NCBI GenBank assembly: GCA_030323885.1 | Contig: CM059186.1 | Location: forward strand, 149,828,407 to 149,892,406 | Source: Branchipolynoe longqiensis | Lineage: Eukaryota; Annelida; Polychaeta; Phyllodocida; Polynoidae | Direction of reading: 5' to 3' | Length of the DNA: 64,000 nucleotides | In this document: one piece after another, positions 1 through 9,945 of the stretch | Position numbering within the stretch: the first letter of the stretch is position 1 | Layout of the letters: each line of letters opens with the position of its first letter | Notes under the pieces: model-generated | Seen by the model: only the letters and a program-made list of their open reading frames with translations | Told to the model about the DNA's origin: nothing | Database searches by the model: none | Program-made: the position numbers and the translations under genes

Positions 1-178
1 CACCGCCAATCACCGCCAATCACCGCAAATCACCGCAAATCACCGCAAATCACTGCCAATCATCGCCAAACACCGCCAAACACCGCCAATCACCGCCAAT
101 CACCGCCAATCACCGCCAATCACCGCCAATCACCGCCAATCACCGCCAATCACCGCCAATCACCGCCAATCACCGCTC
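1..178. repeat. 10-bp tandem repeat (CACCGCCAAT)n
   Basis: About 18 copies of CACCGCCAAT run from the first base of the window. A few units carry substitutions (CACCGCAAAT, CATCGCCAAA). The array continues off the left edge. No coding signal is present. Confidence 0.95.
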
Positions 179-329
179 ATCATCGCCCACAGCCCCGTCC
201 TCACCAGCACCAGAAACTCCAGGATCATCCCCCATCCCCATCCCCACCACCACCTCACCCCACACTTTCACCTCAGCCCCACCCTTAGCCTTACCACCAA
301 CACCCACCTCACCCCCACCTCACCCACAC

Positions 330-560
330 CACTACACCCACAAAAACCAGCCTAACACCACCCACCGCTACACCCAACACAACCAGCCCAATACAACCCA
401 CAGCTGCACCCACCACAACCAGCCCAACACCACCAACTGCTACACCCACCACAATCAGCCCAACACAACCTACCGCTACACCCACCACAACCAGCCCAAC
501 ACAAGCCACCGCTACACCCACCGCTACACCCACCACCCCTACCTCCACTACACCCCACTA
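330..560. repeat. 36-bp degenerate minisatellite
   Basis: Units built around ACACCCACCACAACCAGCCC recur about every 36 bp. Because 36 is a multiple of three, the reverse strand reads as a 12-residue Gly/Val-rich repeat. This is a repeat artefact and not a protein. The 150 bases before it are C-rich low-complexity sequence of similar composition. Confidence 0.8.
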
Positions 561-639
561 AGCACCAACCCACTAAACCACAACCCCTACCCCCACCTGT
601 GTACATCACTATCGACCTCCACCTATATAAGATGATCCT

Positions 640-1249
640 GTCACCCCCCCCCCTCCAACCCCTTCCCCCTCATCCCGCTCCATGGGTTGGCCATTTCCTC
701 CGCCCGGGCCCTGCCACTACCGCCCTCCCCCGCCGTCCCTGCCCCGCTCCCTACCGCAGCCAATCGCCGGGCAGCATTGAGCCTTGAGCGGCGGCGTGGG
801 GGGGGGGGGGGGGGGGGGGGTGGAGCTGAACCGAGGGAGGGGGCGGGGTGATAGATGACAAATTCGCGGGCAAACTCGGGAATTACGGACAGCTACAAAG
901 GAGGACAACGCGCCGTAAGCGGCCCGCAGTACGCGGCAAGGCGGGCGGGGAGAGGCGGGCGGGGAGAGGCGGGCGGGGAGAGGCGGGCGGGGCGGGGGGT
1001 GAGGGAGCGTAGTTTGTGGTAGAGGCGGGGCGGGACCGGAGGGGTAGGGTAGAGTGGAGTAGGGTGGGGCTGGTCGGGGAGGGGCGAGGTGGGTGGGTAG
1101 GACAGGGAGGAGTGGGGCACGGGCGGGGCGCAACGGGGTGGGGCCGGGTGGGGCCGGGTGGGGCTGGGTGAGGTGAATTAGGCCGGGGATGGTGGGCAAA
1201 GGCGGAGCGGGGCGGGATGGGAAGGGGCCGGGTGGGGCGGGGGATGGGC
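640..1249. repeat. GC-rich, G-skewed block with 14-bp array
   Basis: This block holds a run of 23 G (798-820), a 14-bp array of GCGGGCGGGGAGAG (about 939-1002) and GGGTGGGGCC-type repeats near 1137-1172. The many closely spaced G-runs are G-quadruplex compatible. Open frames on the minus strand here are Pro/Arg-rich by composition only. Confidence 0.75.
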
Positions 1250-1334
1250 GTTCTCTGTGGCGGAGTGGTTAGAGTGTCTGACTTTTTTCTAGGTCAGACT
1301 CCTAATCTGAGGGTCGGCGGTTCGATTCCCCGTG
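1250..1334 (+). repeat. Class II tRNA-like SINE head
   Basis: An A-box-like stretch (TGGCGGAGTGGTTAGAG) and a B-box (GGTTCGATTCC) lie about 60 bp apart. Between them are a hairpin CTGAC...GTCAG and a second small stem, as in long-variable-arm (Leu/Ser-type) tRNAs. The 5' acceptor strand GTTCTCT has no matching 3' strand, and the T-stem is imperfect. It is therefore a tRNA-derived repeat and not a working tRNA gene. A second copy lies in reverse at 13691-13775. Confidence 0.65.
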
Positions 1335-1369
1335 GGGGGGGGGGGGGGGAGTAGACATGTATGTACTAT

Positions 1370-1600
1370 GGCTGTGCGAGAACGTGTGAGTTGGTGTGTG
1401 TTAGTATGTGCTGATGCCAGTGAGTGTGGATTTGTGGAGAAGAGTGAGGGTGTAGGCTATATCTATATGTGTGTGCTGTTTATCCTGTGCACGGCCGTGT
1501 GTTTTGTACATTGGTGAGTGTGTCAGTATGTGTCGGTGTGTGTGTCGGTGTGTGTGTGTCGGTGTGCGTGGTGATACATGCTGCTGTGTACGGTAGAGTT
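1370..1600. repeat. GT-rich low-complexity stretch
   Basis: This is TGTGTG-type sequence with an interspersed GTGTGTCGGTGTG motif. The following 1600-1858 is unique sequence with a short (AGT)n stretch near 1705-1735. Nothing else was recognised there. Confidence 0.6.
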
Positions 1601-1858
1601 TGTAGTGAGAGTTGGTATAAATACGCTAAGTGTTGTTTGCGCCATACATTCCCCGGACCTGCGCATTGCCTGTTTCACAGAAGTACCCAGCAAGCATAGC
1701 CCATAGTACTAGTAGTATTAGTAGTAGTAGTGTTCCAGTGCACTCCTCCTACGTTAATAATTTGAATAAGAAGTCAAAGAGCAGTGTATTATCTATTGCA
1801 ACAATCTGCTTTGTTCAAATACCTCAATTAAAATAACAATGCTGCAAAAGTGAGGTAC

Positions 1859-2037
1859 TGACCATATTCTCGTGGGTTAACGACCATGTGTGGGTTAACG
1901 CCCAACACCCGACTTGGCCAATAGTTCATCAACGCCCACCTCTTGAACGTCCATGTGTGGGTAAATACCCCCCCCCCCCCACTTCAGTGATTTGTCAATT
2001 TAAATTCTCAGGGCGTTAACCCCCGAGAATACGGTAG
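1859..2037. mobile_element. Short inverted-repeat element (MITE-like)
   Basis: The left end (1861-1882) reads ATATTCTCGTGGGTTAACG. The reverse complement of the right end (2012-2035) reads GTATTCTCGGGGGTTAACG. The arms face inward and enclose about 130 bp, including a duplicated TGTGTGGGT motif and a C13 run. No target duplication was resolved. Confidence 0.5.
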
Positions 2038-2669
2038 TTAGTTAAATTTGGATTATACCTAAACCCACATAACACTGCCTAGAAAATTAATTAAGACACC
2101 ACCTACATTAAAATAACACACTGAATACATACACTGATGAGATATACCACAAACGCTTAATTAGCCGAATTTAATCAAAAATATCGTATTATCTTAAGAT
2201 TGTTCTTGTAATTAAATAGTGTAAATGACTGAAGTTAAGCATGGCTGGAAGACCAGTGCCTCGACATTAAACAAAGACTGTATTCAGATGACTAAAAATG
2301 CTTACAAAAAACACCCCCAAAAACATATCTCTGTCAATGTAGCACATAGCGCAACCAACACTACACTGCTGCTGCCATATGTGACACCATTAAATTGTGT
2401 AGCCTTGTACATTTTTAGGTATGGAATTGGTTTTATCCAAGAAATGGCAGCTATTTAATGCACAAACAGCGATTTGGGGCAGAAATCGACCTGCCTACAT
2501 GGAATCCACTTTTGCAAATTGTGGACAACAGTGGACTGTATGAACAAAATGTAGATGTATGAACAAAATGTAGATGTATGAACAAAATGTAGATGTTCAC
2601 AAATGGACCACTTTACTACCCTGGTAACCCACGATTGTCACTTTGGCCTACAAACTTGAACCATCATCA
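2038..2669. other. AT-rich unique sequence with small repeats
   Basis: No gene was recognised. It holds a fragment of a dispersed repeat (GGCTGGAAGACCAGTGCCTC, near 2243-2262). Related copies occur near 31466, 44008, 61963 and, reversed, near 39860 and 32070. A 19-bp triplication (GTAGATGTATGAACAAAAT) lies at 2538-2595. Confidence 0.5.
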
Positions 2670-3256
2670 TCACCAGTCCCTTAACTGTGAGTATCGGTGG
2701 GGCACTGCAGATGACATTGCAACACATTGTCTCCATTTGTCCCAGTTCTCCGCTGCCCTCTGAGCCTTGCCGAACTCCAGACCTGTCCATTCCCTTATGG
2801 TGTCTTCCCACCTCGTCCTTTGTCCAACCAGACGGGATGGCTAAATAAGTTAGAGCGTCTGTCCCCCGTGTTGGTAGTCCGTGGGACCGTGCGTTCGAAC
2901 CCTGGTCGAGTCCAACCAATGACTTTAAAAATTGATACTTGTCGCTTCCTAACCAGGCACTCAGCATTATTAGGATAAGCCAAGAATTGGTTGGTTCAGT
3001 GTCAGGATAATGTGACTGAGTGGGATATCAGATCATGGTGCTGGTGGCCTGGTCTCCCACTGGGGCAGCACTATAAATTCGCCAGGAGTGCACAAGTCAG
3101 TACCCGTCCTGATATGACCTTAGATGTTGCTAGGACTTAAAACAACAACAAACAAAACAAAAACTTCCTTTGTCCGCCTTGTATTCCCCGCCCTTTCACT
3201 GTGCCTTGCAAGATGTTTTTGGCCAGACTTATGACCTGGAAATATGGCCAAACCAC
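2670..3256 (-). pseudogene. LINE reverse transcriptase C-terminal fragment, split by a SINE
   Basis: Read on the minus strand, 3256-3166 and then 2825-2670 encode one open stretch. It contains a SLAKNILQGTVKG-like segment, then RWEDTIREWTG, then an A..N.DKWR-type segment, and ends at a TGA (2672-2670). This is the typical C-terminal end of endonuclease/reverse-transcriptase proteins of non-LTR retrotransposons (RTE/Jockey-like; clade not resolved). The catalytic RT core is absent, so this is a truncated copy. A SINE-A at 2826-3165 interrupts the frame. With the SINE and one target copy ignored, the frame continues without a shift. That makes the LINE fragment older than the SINE. The SINE shares its 10-bp flanks with the LINE sequence. 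Confidence 0.8.
2826..3165 (+). mobile_element. SINE-A, full length, with 10-bp target duplication
   Basis: The head GACGGGATGGC...GTTAGAGCG followed by GTTCGAACCCTGG gives tRNA-like A and B boxes. The body includes GTGTCAGGATAATGTGACTG and GGGGCAGCACTATAAA. The end is ATGTTGCTAGGAC plus an AACA-rich tail. The flanks are identical 10-mers TCCTTTGTCC at 2816-2825 and 3166-3175. This is the best-preserved insertion event in the window and sits inside a LINE reverse-transcriptase remnant. Confidence 0.9.
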
Positions 3257-3401
3257 TAGTTTGGGTTTATTTAAGATCTATAATTGGGTTATGGTTAGAG
3301 TTCTGTGGGTTTTATTTATTTTTTCAGAATGATCTGGGAGCACTGGTTTAATAAACACAATAACATAAACACAGGAGCCTGGTATTCGACAGTTTGTCCC
3401 G

Positions 3402-3556
3402 GTTTGAACATCATAAAAATGAGTAACAGTGTCCCTCCGTATTGATTTCTATCCGTTTGAACATCATAAAATGAACAAAAGTATCTCTTTGTATTGATTT
3501 CTAAGTGTTTGAACATCATAAAATGAACAAAAGTCTCTCTTTGTATTGATTTCTAT
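3402..3556. repeat. About 52-bp tandem triplication
   Basis: Three copies of a unit beginning GTTTGAACATCATAAAA and ending TATTGATTTCTA. The second and third copies are nearly identical. Confidence 0.85.
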
Positions 3557-3608
3557 GCAAAATGCCACCTGTCTGCTACAGTTTGCCAACCATGATATTA
3601 TAGATTGT

Positions 3609-3663
3609 TTGTTTGTTGTTGTTGTTTTACGTCCTAGCGACATCTAAGGTCATATCAGGACGG
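3609..3663 (-). mobile_element. SINE-A 3' tail fragment
   Basis: The sequence reads GTTGTTTTACGTCCTAGCGA then GGTCATATCAGGACGG, the reverse complement of the SINE-A 3' end. Only about 55 bp remain. Confidence 0.8.
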
Positions 3664-3719
3664 GGATATTATAGAAGTGTAAGTCACGTGACAGTGGCAT
3701 AGCTGGTCGATGTGTCTAT

Positions 3720-4150
3720 GTTTGGTGTGTGTGTGTGTGTGTGGAGGGGGAGTTGGAGGTTGGAGGTGTGTGTTGGCGTGTGTTGTCGCGTGTGTGTATA
3801 GTAGGGAAGGAACTTTCGGCTCATGATGATTTTGTGTGTGTGGCAGTGCATTTATGCTGCCCATAACGGTTAAGTCTAATGACTTGTTTTCGCCGCTAGA
3901 CAGTAATAATCTCGTAGTTCCCCTTGTTTTGTCACTTTCAGTTCTTGTGTAGCTATCTACTACATACATTGCACGATGTTGACATGTGTGTAGGTGTGTG
4001 TATGTGTGTGCAGCGTGGTGGGGAGTGCAGGTGTGTGTCGGGAGGGTGGTGGGTGGGGTGGGAGGGTAGTGAGCGGGGGGAGAGGAGGGGGGCGGAGCGG
4101 GACGCGGTGGGCGGGGGTGGAGGGTGGGAGTGTGGGGGCTGGGTTATGGG
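3720..4150. repeat. GT-rich then G-rich low-complexity sequence
   Basis: (TG)n-type stretches at 3725-3800 and 3985-4050 pass into a G-rich block (4050-4140). The part between them is unique and non-coding as far as can be seen. Confidence 0.6.
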
Positions 4151-4500
4151 TCTCAGTTCTTGAGAGCGGTAGGAGTCTGTATGAAGCAGCTCAGATAGTG
4201 TTGGCGTCTATGGCAGGCAGTGAGGTATGAACCTTAGGTCTGATAGCAGCAATTAAATCTAAAGCCGGGGTAGTGTGTGGGGAGAAGGAGGGGGGGGGGA
4301 GTGGCGGGGAGGGGGTGGAGAGGGTGAAGGAGGGCGCTTGGGCAGAGACATATGGCCCCCAATTGGTCACGTGCTTTGACGAAGCCCCGTGACCGGCCAT
4401 TCGCCTTGACCAGGGAGATAGGGCCTGGTGCACGCACCTCCCTGAACATGGGCAATGGGCATGCGCACCAGGGAAGGTACCATCAAGGTTCACCATCGGC
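4151..4500. other. Unique sequence, no gene recognised
   Basis: This is mixed-composition sequence with a G-rich patch (4265-4335). CpG and CATGCGCA motifs occur near 4460. No splice-bounded exon or recognisable repeat was found. Confidence 0.4.
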
Positions 4501-5060
4501 ACTTGTGGGGTGGGGGGGGGGGGGGGGGGGGGGGGGGGGCGGGGAAGAGGTCAGGGGAAGTGGGGGCTGGGGGGAATGGGAGGGGAGTTGAAAGGATGGA
4601 AGAGGGGAGGAAATGTGTGGGGAGTGGGGGAGAGGGGGAAACAGAGGAGGGAACGGGGGAGGCGGAAGGGGAATGGGAGACGGAGGGGAAAGAAGGGGAG
4701 AGGGCGAAACAGAGGAGGGAAAGATAGAGGCGGAAGGGAAGGGGAAGGGGGAGGTGGAGCGATGAGAGAGGAGGACGGAATGTGTGGGAAAGGGAGGGGA
4801 AAGCGGGAGAGAGGGAGAAACAGAGGAGGGAATTGGAGAGGTGGAAGGGGAATTGGAGGGGAGGTGAAGCGATGAGAGAGGGGAAGGGAATGTGTGGGAA
4901 AGGTAGGGGAAAGAGGGGGAGAGGGGGAAACAGAGGACGGAATTGGAGAGGCGGAAGGGGAAGGGAGGGGGAGAAGAGATGGAATTGGTGGGAAGAAGGA
5001 GGAGGAAAGAACGGGAGAGGGAAAAGGGGAGTGGGAGAGTGTAGGGGGGGCGGGGGCTGA
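4501..5060. repeat. Polypurine minisatellite with G28 run
   Basis: The plus strand is almost entirely purine for over 500 bp. It starts with 28 consecutive G (4512-4539). A core GAAACAGAGGA recurs near 4638, 4707, 4818 and 4928, so the main period is about 110 bp. The tract could form triplex DNA. All the long frames here are low-complexity Gly/Arg/Glu or, reversed, Pro/Ser. Confidence 0.85.
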
Positions 5061-5174
5061 TCCCTCCAAAAGGATGAAAGGTAGAAAATGGTCTGGCAGT
5101 CCTGTGGTTGGCACTGGGGAACAAACACTTCCAAGGCCAGAACTCTGCGTGGTTAATGACAGATCAAGAGGTTA

Positions 5175-5825
5175 AGTCTGCATAGTCCAATAAAAAGTAT
5201 GACATTTACGAAACCAACGCATTGACCTAGATCTGATCGTAAATATCCTCCTTAGATAGTAGTCCAGCTATTAAACATATATTGCACTTCAGTTTTTCCT
5301 GTGATATGCTTGTGTAGTAGTATGTAATTAGCCCCACTACCACATGGTGGCGCTTGTGGCAGCGACTATGCTGACCTTTGTTTACTAAGAAGTAGCAACA
5401 GGTGGCAGCATGCTAGTGAGAACAGTCCTGAGGGTGGACTGTTCCGTCCATTTCTAGCGGCCACCCCTATTGAGGTTATGCGCTACCCGGCTGGGCTGTG
5501 ACAGGTCACTGCCATTCTGGCATTGGTAGAATAAACGGGGAGTGCCCTAAGATTCTAAGCTATCTCAGTTTGTTTCCTGTATTCCTCAAGCAGGGCAGGT
5601 CATGGTCAATCATACTACTGTGCTCGAAAATTGGTAAATAAAGTAGCCAGCATTTCGGTGTGCACACCAAAACTGACTTTGCAACTTTTGCTTATAACAT
5701 CTCCATTTTACGATAAACGTGACTTCAAACTTTAACAAAATAGATTATACTGATAAACCTAATAATATAACAAAGATGGTCAAACATTTTAAACTATCCC
5801 ATTATGCAACTTTAAAGATCTGATC
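5175..5825. mobile_element. M1-type element with internal insertion
   Basis: The left end carries TGCATAGTCC (near 5178). The right end reversed reads TTAAAGTTGCATAATGGGATAG (near 5797-5818), like the M1 TIRs. Internal M1 words occur on both sides: CCTAGATCTGATC at 5228 and GGTGTGCACACCAAAA at 5657. About 330 bp between 5306 and 5640 have no counterpart in other M1 copies and may be a later insertion. That insert includes a GTAGAATAAACGGGG segment like an LTR polyadenylation region, but no LTR could be delimited. Confidence 0.45.
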
Positions 5826-6072
5826 ACGTGGTTTTATCAAGTATTTTCAACATGAATATCCTGAATGACACTAAAAGTCACACCTTGACGACAGAGACCC
5901 TTCCCAGACCATGAATGGGCCCTAAATACCTCCGAAAGAATAGATTGGTTTGTTCACGCTATATAAATCATGAGTAGTCATATTTGAACATAATAGGTGT
6001 GACTACGTCAAATTGTGATGGTCATGCTACCCCACCACCACCCCACCCACCACCACCTATATTTTAAGCGGG

Positions 6073-6414
6073 GACCAGACGGGATGGCCGAATGGGTTAG
6101 AGCGTCCGTCTCCCGTGTTGTTAGACCATGGGATCGTGGGTTCGAACCCTGGTCGAGTCAAACCAATGACTTAAAAATGTATACTTGTCAGTTCCTAGCC
6201 AGGCACTCGGCATTATTAGGATAGGGCAAGGACTGGTTGGCTCAGTGTCAGGATAATTTCACTGACTGGGATATCAGGTCATGGTCCTGGCAGCCTGCTC
6301 TGCCAGTGATGCAGCACTATAAAGTAGCCATGAGTGTTCACTGTCACAAGTCGGTACCCGTCCTGATATGACCTTAGATGTTGCTAGGACGTAAAACAAC
6401 AACAAACAAACTTC
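6073..6414 (+). mobile_element. SINE-A, full length, with 8-bp target duplication
   Basis: This is a complete SINE-A from GACCAGACGGGATGGC to the AACAACAAACAAA tail. TAAGCGGG occurs on both sides (6065-6072 and 6415-6422). It is very similar to the copy at 2826, which suggests recent activity. The 5826-6064 stretch before it is unique, with a CACCACCC-rich patch near 6033-6056. Confidence 0.88.
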
Positions 6415-6439
6415 TAAGCGGGTAACCAGCGCCGCTACC

Positions 6440-7011
6440 CAAAGTCCTGTTTGTGTCTGTTGCATATACGTTGATATCCGTTGATATCCATTGATATCCG
6501 GCCTGATCCGGTACAAATTTTGAGCATGCACAAAACTCGTAATGGATTGCGCCAGACTAACGTATATGGTTATTACCCATTCCCCGTCCCTTCCCTGTCC
6601 ATTCCACGTCCCTTCCACGTCCCTTCCCCGTCCCTTCCCCGTCCCTTCCCCGTCCCTTCCCCGTCCCTTCCCCGTCCCTTCCCCGTCCCTTCCCCATCCG
6701 TTCCGTTCTGTTACCATCCGTTCCCGTCCATTACCGTCCATTACCGTCTGTTCCCCTCCATTACATATCCATTACACATCCGTTGCCGTTCACTATAGTT
6801 CTTTTTGTTTACTGAATTGTCCGTTGATCGTTAGATATGTTCTCAACCGTTACCGTCCGTTACCATCTGTTACCCATCCATTACTGTCTGTTACCCGTCC
6901 GTTAACATCCATTACATAGTCGATACATTTCAAGTCCAAATCACACCGGATTAGAATATTTTTGTCCGGGTCTGTCCGTATCCTCAATCTGGTAAAGTGT
7001 GACAGGGCCTT
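6440..7011. mobile_element. M2-type element with 10-bp repeat interior
   Basis: The right end reads AAAGTGTGACAGGGCC (6994-7009), the M2 terminal sequence. A diverged left counterpart (AAAGTCCTGTTTGTGT) is at 6441. Direct repeats occupy the interior: TTGATATCC x3 near 6470-6498, CCTTCCCCGT-type 10-mers at 6590-6700, and CCGTTACCATCC-type words at 6700-6910. The left boundary is uncertain. Confidence 0.5.
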
Positions 7012-7111
7012 TAGTTTTACTAATGAACCTATATCGCCCTCTTGATAAACAGTAAGGCTGTATTGAACTCACGACACACAAATATGTGCTCAGGCTCTAT
7101 GCACATGGAAA

Positions 7112-7445
7112 TATTTGTTTGTTGTTGTTTTATGTCTTAGCAACATCAAAGGTTATATCAGGATGTGTACCGACTTGTGACAGTGCACACTCATGGTGGC
7201 TTTACTGTGCTGCCCCCAATGGGAGACCAGGCCACTGACACCATGATCAGATTCCCCACCCAGTAACATTATCCGGACACTGAGCTAACCAGTCCTTTCC
7301 CTATCCTAATAATGCCGAGCTCCAGGCTAGGTAGCGCCAAGTATCAATTTGTGTAAGTCATTGGTTTGTGTAAGTTATTGGTTCGAACTCCCGACCTTCC
7401 CGACGGGAAGCCTGCGCTCTACCCGCTTCGACCAATGCGCCCGGT
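7112..7445 (-). mobile_element. SINE-A, reversed, diverged
   Basis: It begins with TTGTTTGTTGTTGTTTTATG and AGCAACATC (SINE tail reversed). It continues through TAGTG/CTGCCCC and ACATTATCC. The tRNA-like head lies near 7380-7445 (GGTTCGAACTCCCGACC reversed). Several substitutions indicate an older copy. Confidence 0.8.
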
Positions 7446-7614
7446 GTGTGCAGGGAGAAGGTTGCATGTGGAGGCGAGTTGATTGGATGGCGGTGTCTGT
7501 ACAAGCCCCTCCGGTCATGTCCAGTGGGTGCCCGCTCCAAAGGCCAGCTACCAGAAACCTTCTTCAGCTGTAATACTTCTAAACATGCTTTCAATTCAAT
7601 TATATTTGTAGAAA

Positions 7615-7850
7615 GACTACTAAGGCCAAATAAAAAGTTTTAAATTGATGATCACACAAATCAGGGTCGGGCGAGCGGGGTATTTTTTTATGGTTTCCCC
7701 CCCCCTGGCATATGACAGACGTAATACCTAAGCAGATGTGATGGCCAAAGAAGTTGAGCATCCATCTCCAGTTCTGATAGGTCATGGGATTCGAACTCCT
7801 GGATTCGAACCCTGGCCGAGACAAACCAATCGCAGAAGACGTATTGCTGC
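7615..7850 (+). mobile_element. SINE-B copy with 5' AAGGCCAAATAAAAA extension
   Basis: It starts AAGGCCAAATAAAAAG, contains TGGCATATGA..AGACGTAATAC, and then a tRNA-like head (GATGGCC...GTTGAGCATCC...GGATTCGAACCC). The same order occurs at 44502-44812, so the 5' extension travels with the head. Its 3' part is missing here, because unique sequence follows CAAACCAATCG. Confidence 0.65.
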
Positions 7851-8035
7851 TATGGTGTGCGGTGTGCGAGTGGCTATTCGGAGGCTCGCTGGGGCAAGGC
7901 TGCGGTTGAGGTTTTGAGGTTGAATTTGATTGGTTAACGTGGTTTGTGGGGTTGGGCAGTGGGGTGGCTTGTTGGTGTGAGGGGCATGTAGGAGGGGCTG
8001 CTTACCTGTTCTCTGCACCCCCAGTGAGGACAGCA

Positions 8036-8225
8036 GACGGGATGGCCGAATGAGTTAGAGCGTCCGTCTCCCGTGTTGGTAGATCGTGGGATCGTGGGTT
8101 CGAATCGTGGGTTCGAATCCTGGTCGAATCAAACCAATGACTTAAAAATTGATACTTGTCGCTTCCTAGCCAGATGCTCGGCATTACTAGGATAGGGCAA
8201 GGATCAGTGGAATGAGGATGACCGT
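8036..8225 (+). mobile_element. SINE-B copy
   Basis: The head CAGACGGGATGGCCGAATGA carries a short duplicated segment (ATCGTGGGTTCGAA twice, 8088-8118). The copy ends GGGCAAGGATCAGTGGAATGA instead of the SINE-A body. The 3' end matches 44800-44812. Confidence 0.75.
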
Positions 8226-9596
8226 CCTACAGTCCTACCCAAGACCGGACTACAGTCCTACCCAAGTCCAAGAATTCTTTGTCTGTTGTCAATATATGTA
8301 TTCCTCTGAACAATTCATTTTTAAGCGCCAAGGTGTGATCTTCTAATCACTGTCGGTACAGTGATTATGCACATTAAAAATATATAAAATGTTTGGAAAA
8401 TGGTTCAGTACAATAGTTTTAAACTCATCATCAGCATTGCCTGTCCAGTAAAAAGAATAGTGTGTGCCACAGATTGTTTGTTAGTTGATTGGCTGATTGC
8501 TTGGTTTGTTTGTTGTCGTATAATTAAACGTTGTTATTCTATACATTGGAAGAGTGGAAGCAATTTGATCCTTATGGGATGCTCGCGTGCACCTTAATCT
8601 ATTTCATCGACTATTGGAGTGCTTGGTGGGTAAAGCTACTAGGAAGGTTGACACCGTGAAAGGTTAGACCTGAACGCGATTGGGATAAACTTGATTGCAA
8701 TGCCGACATACCCCCGCGGCGCGCCGGCTGAAGGCATCAGTATTGTACGCTGCTTGTTGCCGGCGGCTCTGACCGCCGACATGGATACCGCACCGCCCCT
8801 AAAGGTGTGCGTTTTGCCAATGTGTGTAGGCGAGATGTAATTTAGGCGCCGGTGCCAGTGGCTTCGAATTGATCGCCACCGACATGTCCATATTAGTTGC
8901 TTTCATAGTCACGTGACATTCCCCTTCTCCCCAGCTTTCAGCGATAGCCACACAAAACGTAGGGGAAAAGTATACAACCAACATGTTTTGTTAAAAAGAC
9001 TATTATAATAAATACACAATTGCTATGAAATATGAAGTAAGTCATATGTGTTCTAATAATAAATGTTTTACTTGAATAACTTCATAATTACTAGTATAGG
9101 AGAGTCATTGCAATGGTATCACTTAATATCGCTCATGTAAACAAACTGCGAGGCCATCGTATGGCAGCCTTAATGTCGCTGCACGACCGCCATTAGATAA
9201 AAGTACCATACTTCCACTGTGGCCGTACGGTGACGTTAGGTCACCTCATGGACTTTACCTGGTCTGGTGTGCATAGATAGTTCTAAGTCTAGATAGTCTC
9301 AAATGTTCAAATGGGTCCAAACATTCAAATTATAAATTCACTGGAAGCTCCAATGAATCAGAAGCAATATGCTTTTTGAACTGTTATTATATTCCAAAAT
9401 CTGAGTGAGATATGTTCATTTGAAAGATTTTGACTTTCAGATTTTTTGGATTAGCTAATGCAGAAACCGTTCCATGCTTGCCACATCATACGGGCCTGAG
9501 CATTAATGGTTTGATGGGGTCAACCACAAATATACCGATTTCCAGTTTTAATGCTGAGTTGCTAGGATTTCAAATCGAACACCGGTCAAGTGAAGT
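8226..9596. other. Unique AT-rich sequence, no gene recognised
   Basis: No exon or named repeat could be supported. Features seen are a duplicated CCTACCCAAG..CCGGACTACAGT stretch (8230-8270), a short GC-rich patch (8710-8725) and a CpG-containing segment (8690-8800). The frames are short and show no family resemblance. Confidence 0.4.
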
Positions 9597-9773
9597 AGGG
9601 CAAAGTCAGGTCGGGTAAAGTTGGGTCGGGTAAAGTAAAGTCAGGAAAAGTCGAGTTGGGTAAAGTGGAGTCGGGTAAAGTGGAGTCGGGTAAACTCGGG
9701 TCGGGTAAAGTCGGGTCGGGTAAAGTCCGGTCAGGTAAAGTCGTGTCGGGTAAAGTCAAGTCGGGCAAAGTCA
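9597..9773. repeat. About 11-bp minisatellite (GTCGGGTAAA)n
   Basis: Roughly 16 copies of GTCGGGTAAA(G) with a few variants. The array runs directly into a reversed SINE-A at GGGCAAAGTCAGTCCTTGCC. The SINE motif GGGCAAGGACTGG resembles the unit. Confidence 0.9.
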
Positions 9774-9945
9774 GTCCTTGCCCTATCCTAATAATGCCGA
9801 GAACCTGACTAGGAAGTGACAAGTATTAATTTTTAAGTCATTGGTTTGACTCGACCAGGGTTCGAACCGGTGGGTTCGAATACCACGATCTACCAAAACG
9901 GGAGAAGGACGCTCAACTAATTTGGCCATCCCGTCTGGTCTGGTA
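9774..9945 (-). mobile_element. SINE-A 5' part, truncated by minisatellite
   Basis: The head (reversed) ends at GGCCATCCCGTCTGGTC. The SINE is recognisable back to CAGTCCTTGCCCTATCC. Its entire 3' half is absent and replaced by the 11-bp array. Confidence 0.85.

Noticed and set aside
1250..1334. Functional tRNA gene
   Set aside because: The acceptor stem cannot pair, the T-stem is imperfect and the reverse copy at 13691 shows it is a mobile repeat head.
2860..2910. tRNA genes in the many GTTCGAACCC boxes
   Set aside because: These are tRNA-like heads of SINE copies, each continuing into the SINE body and lacking a 3' acceptor strand.
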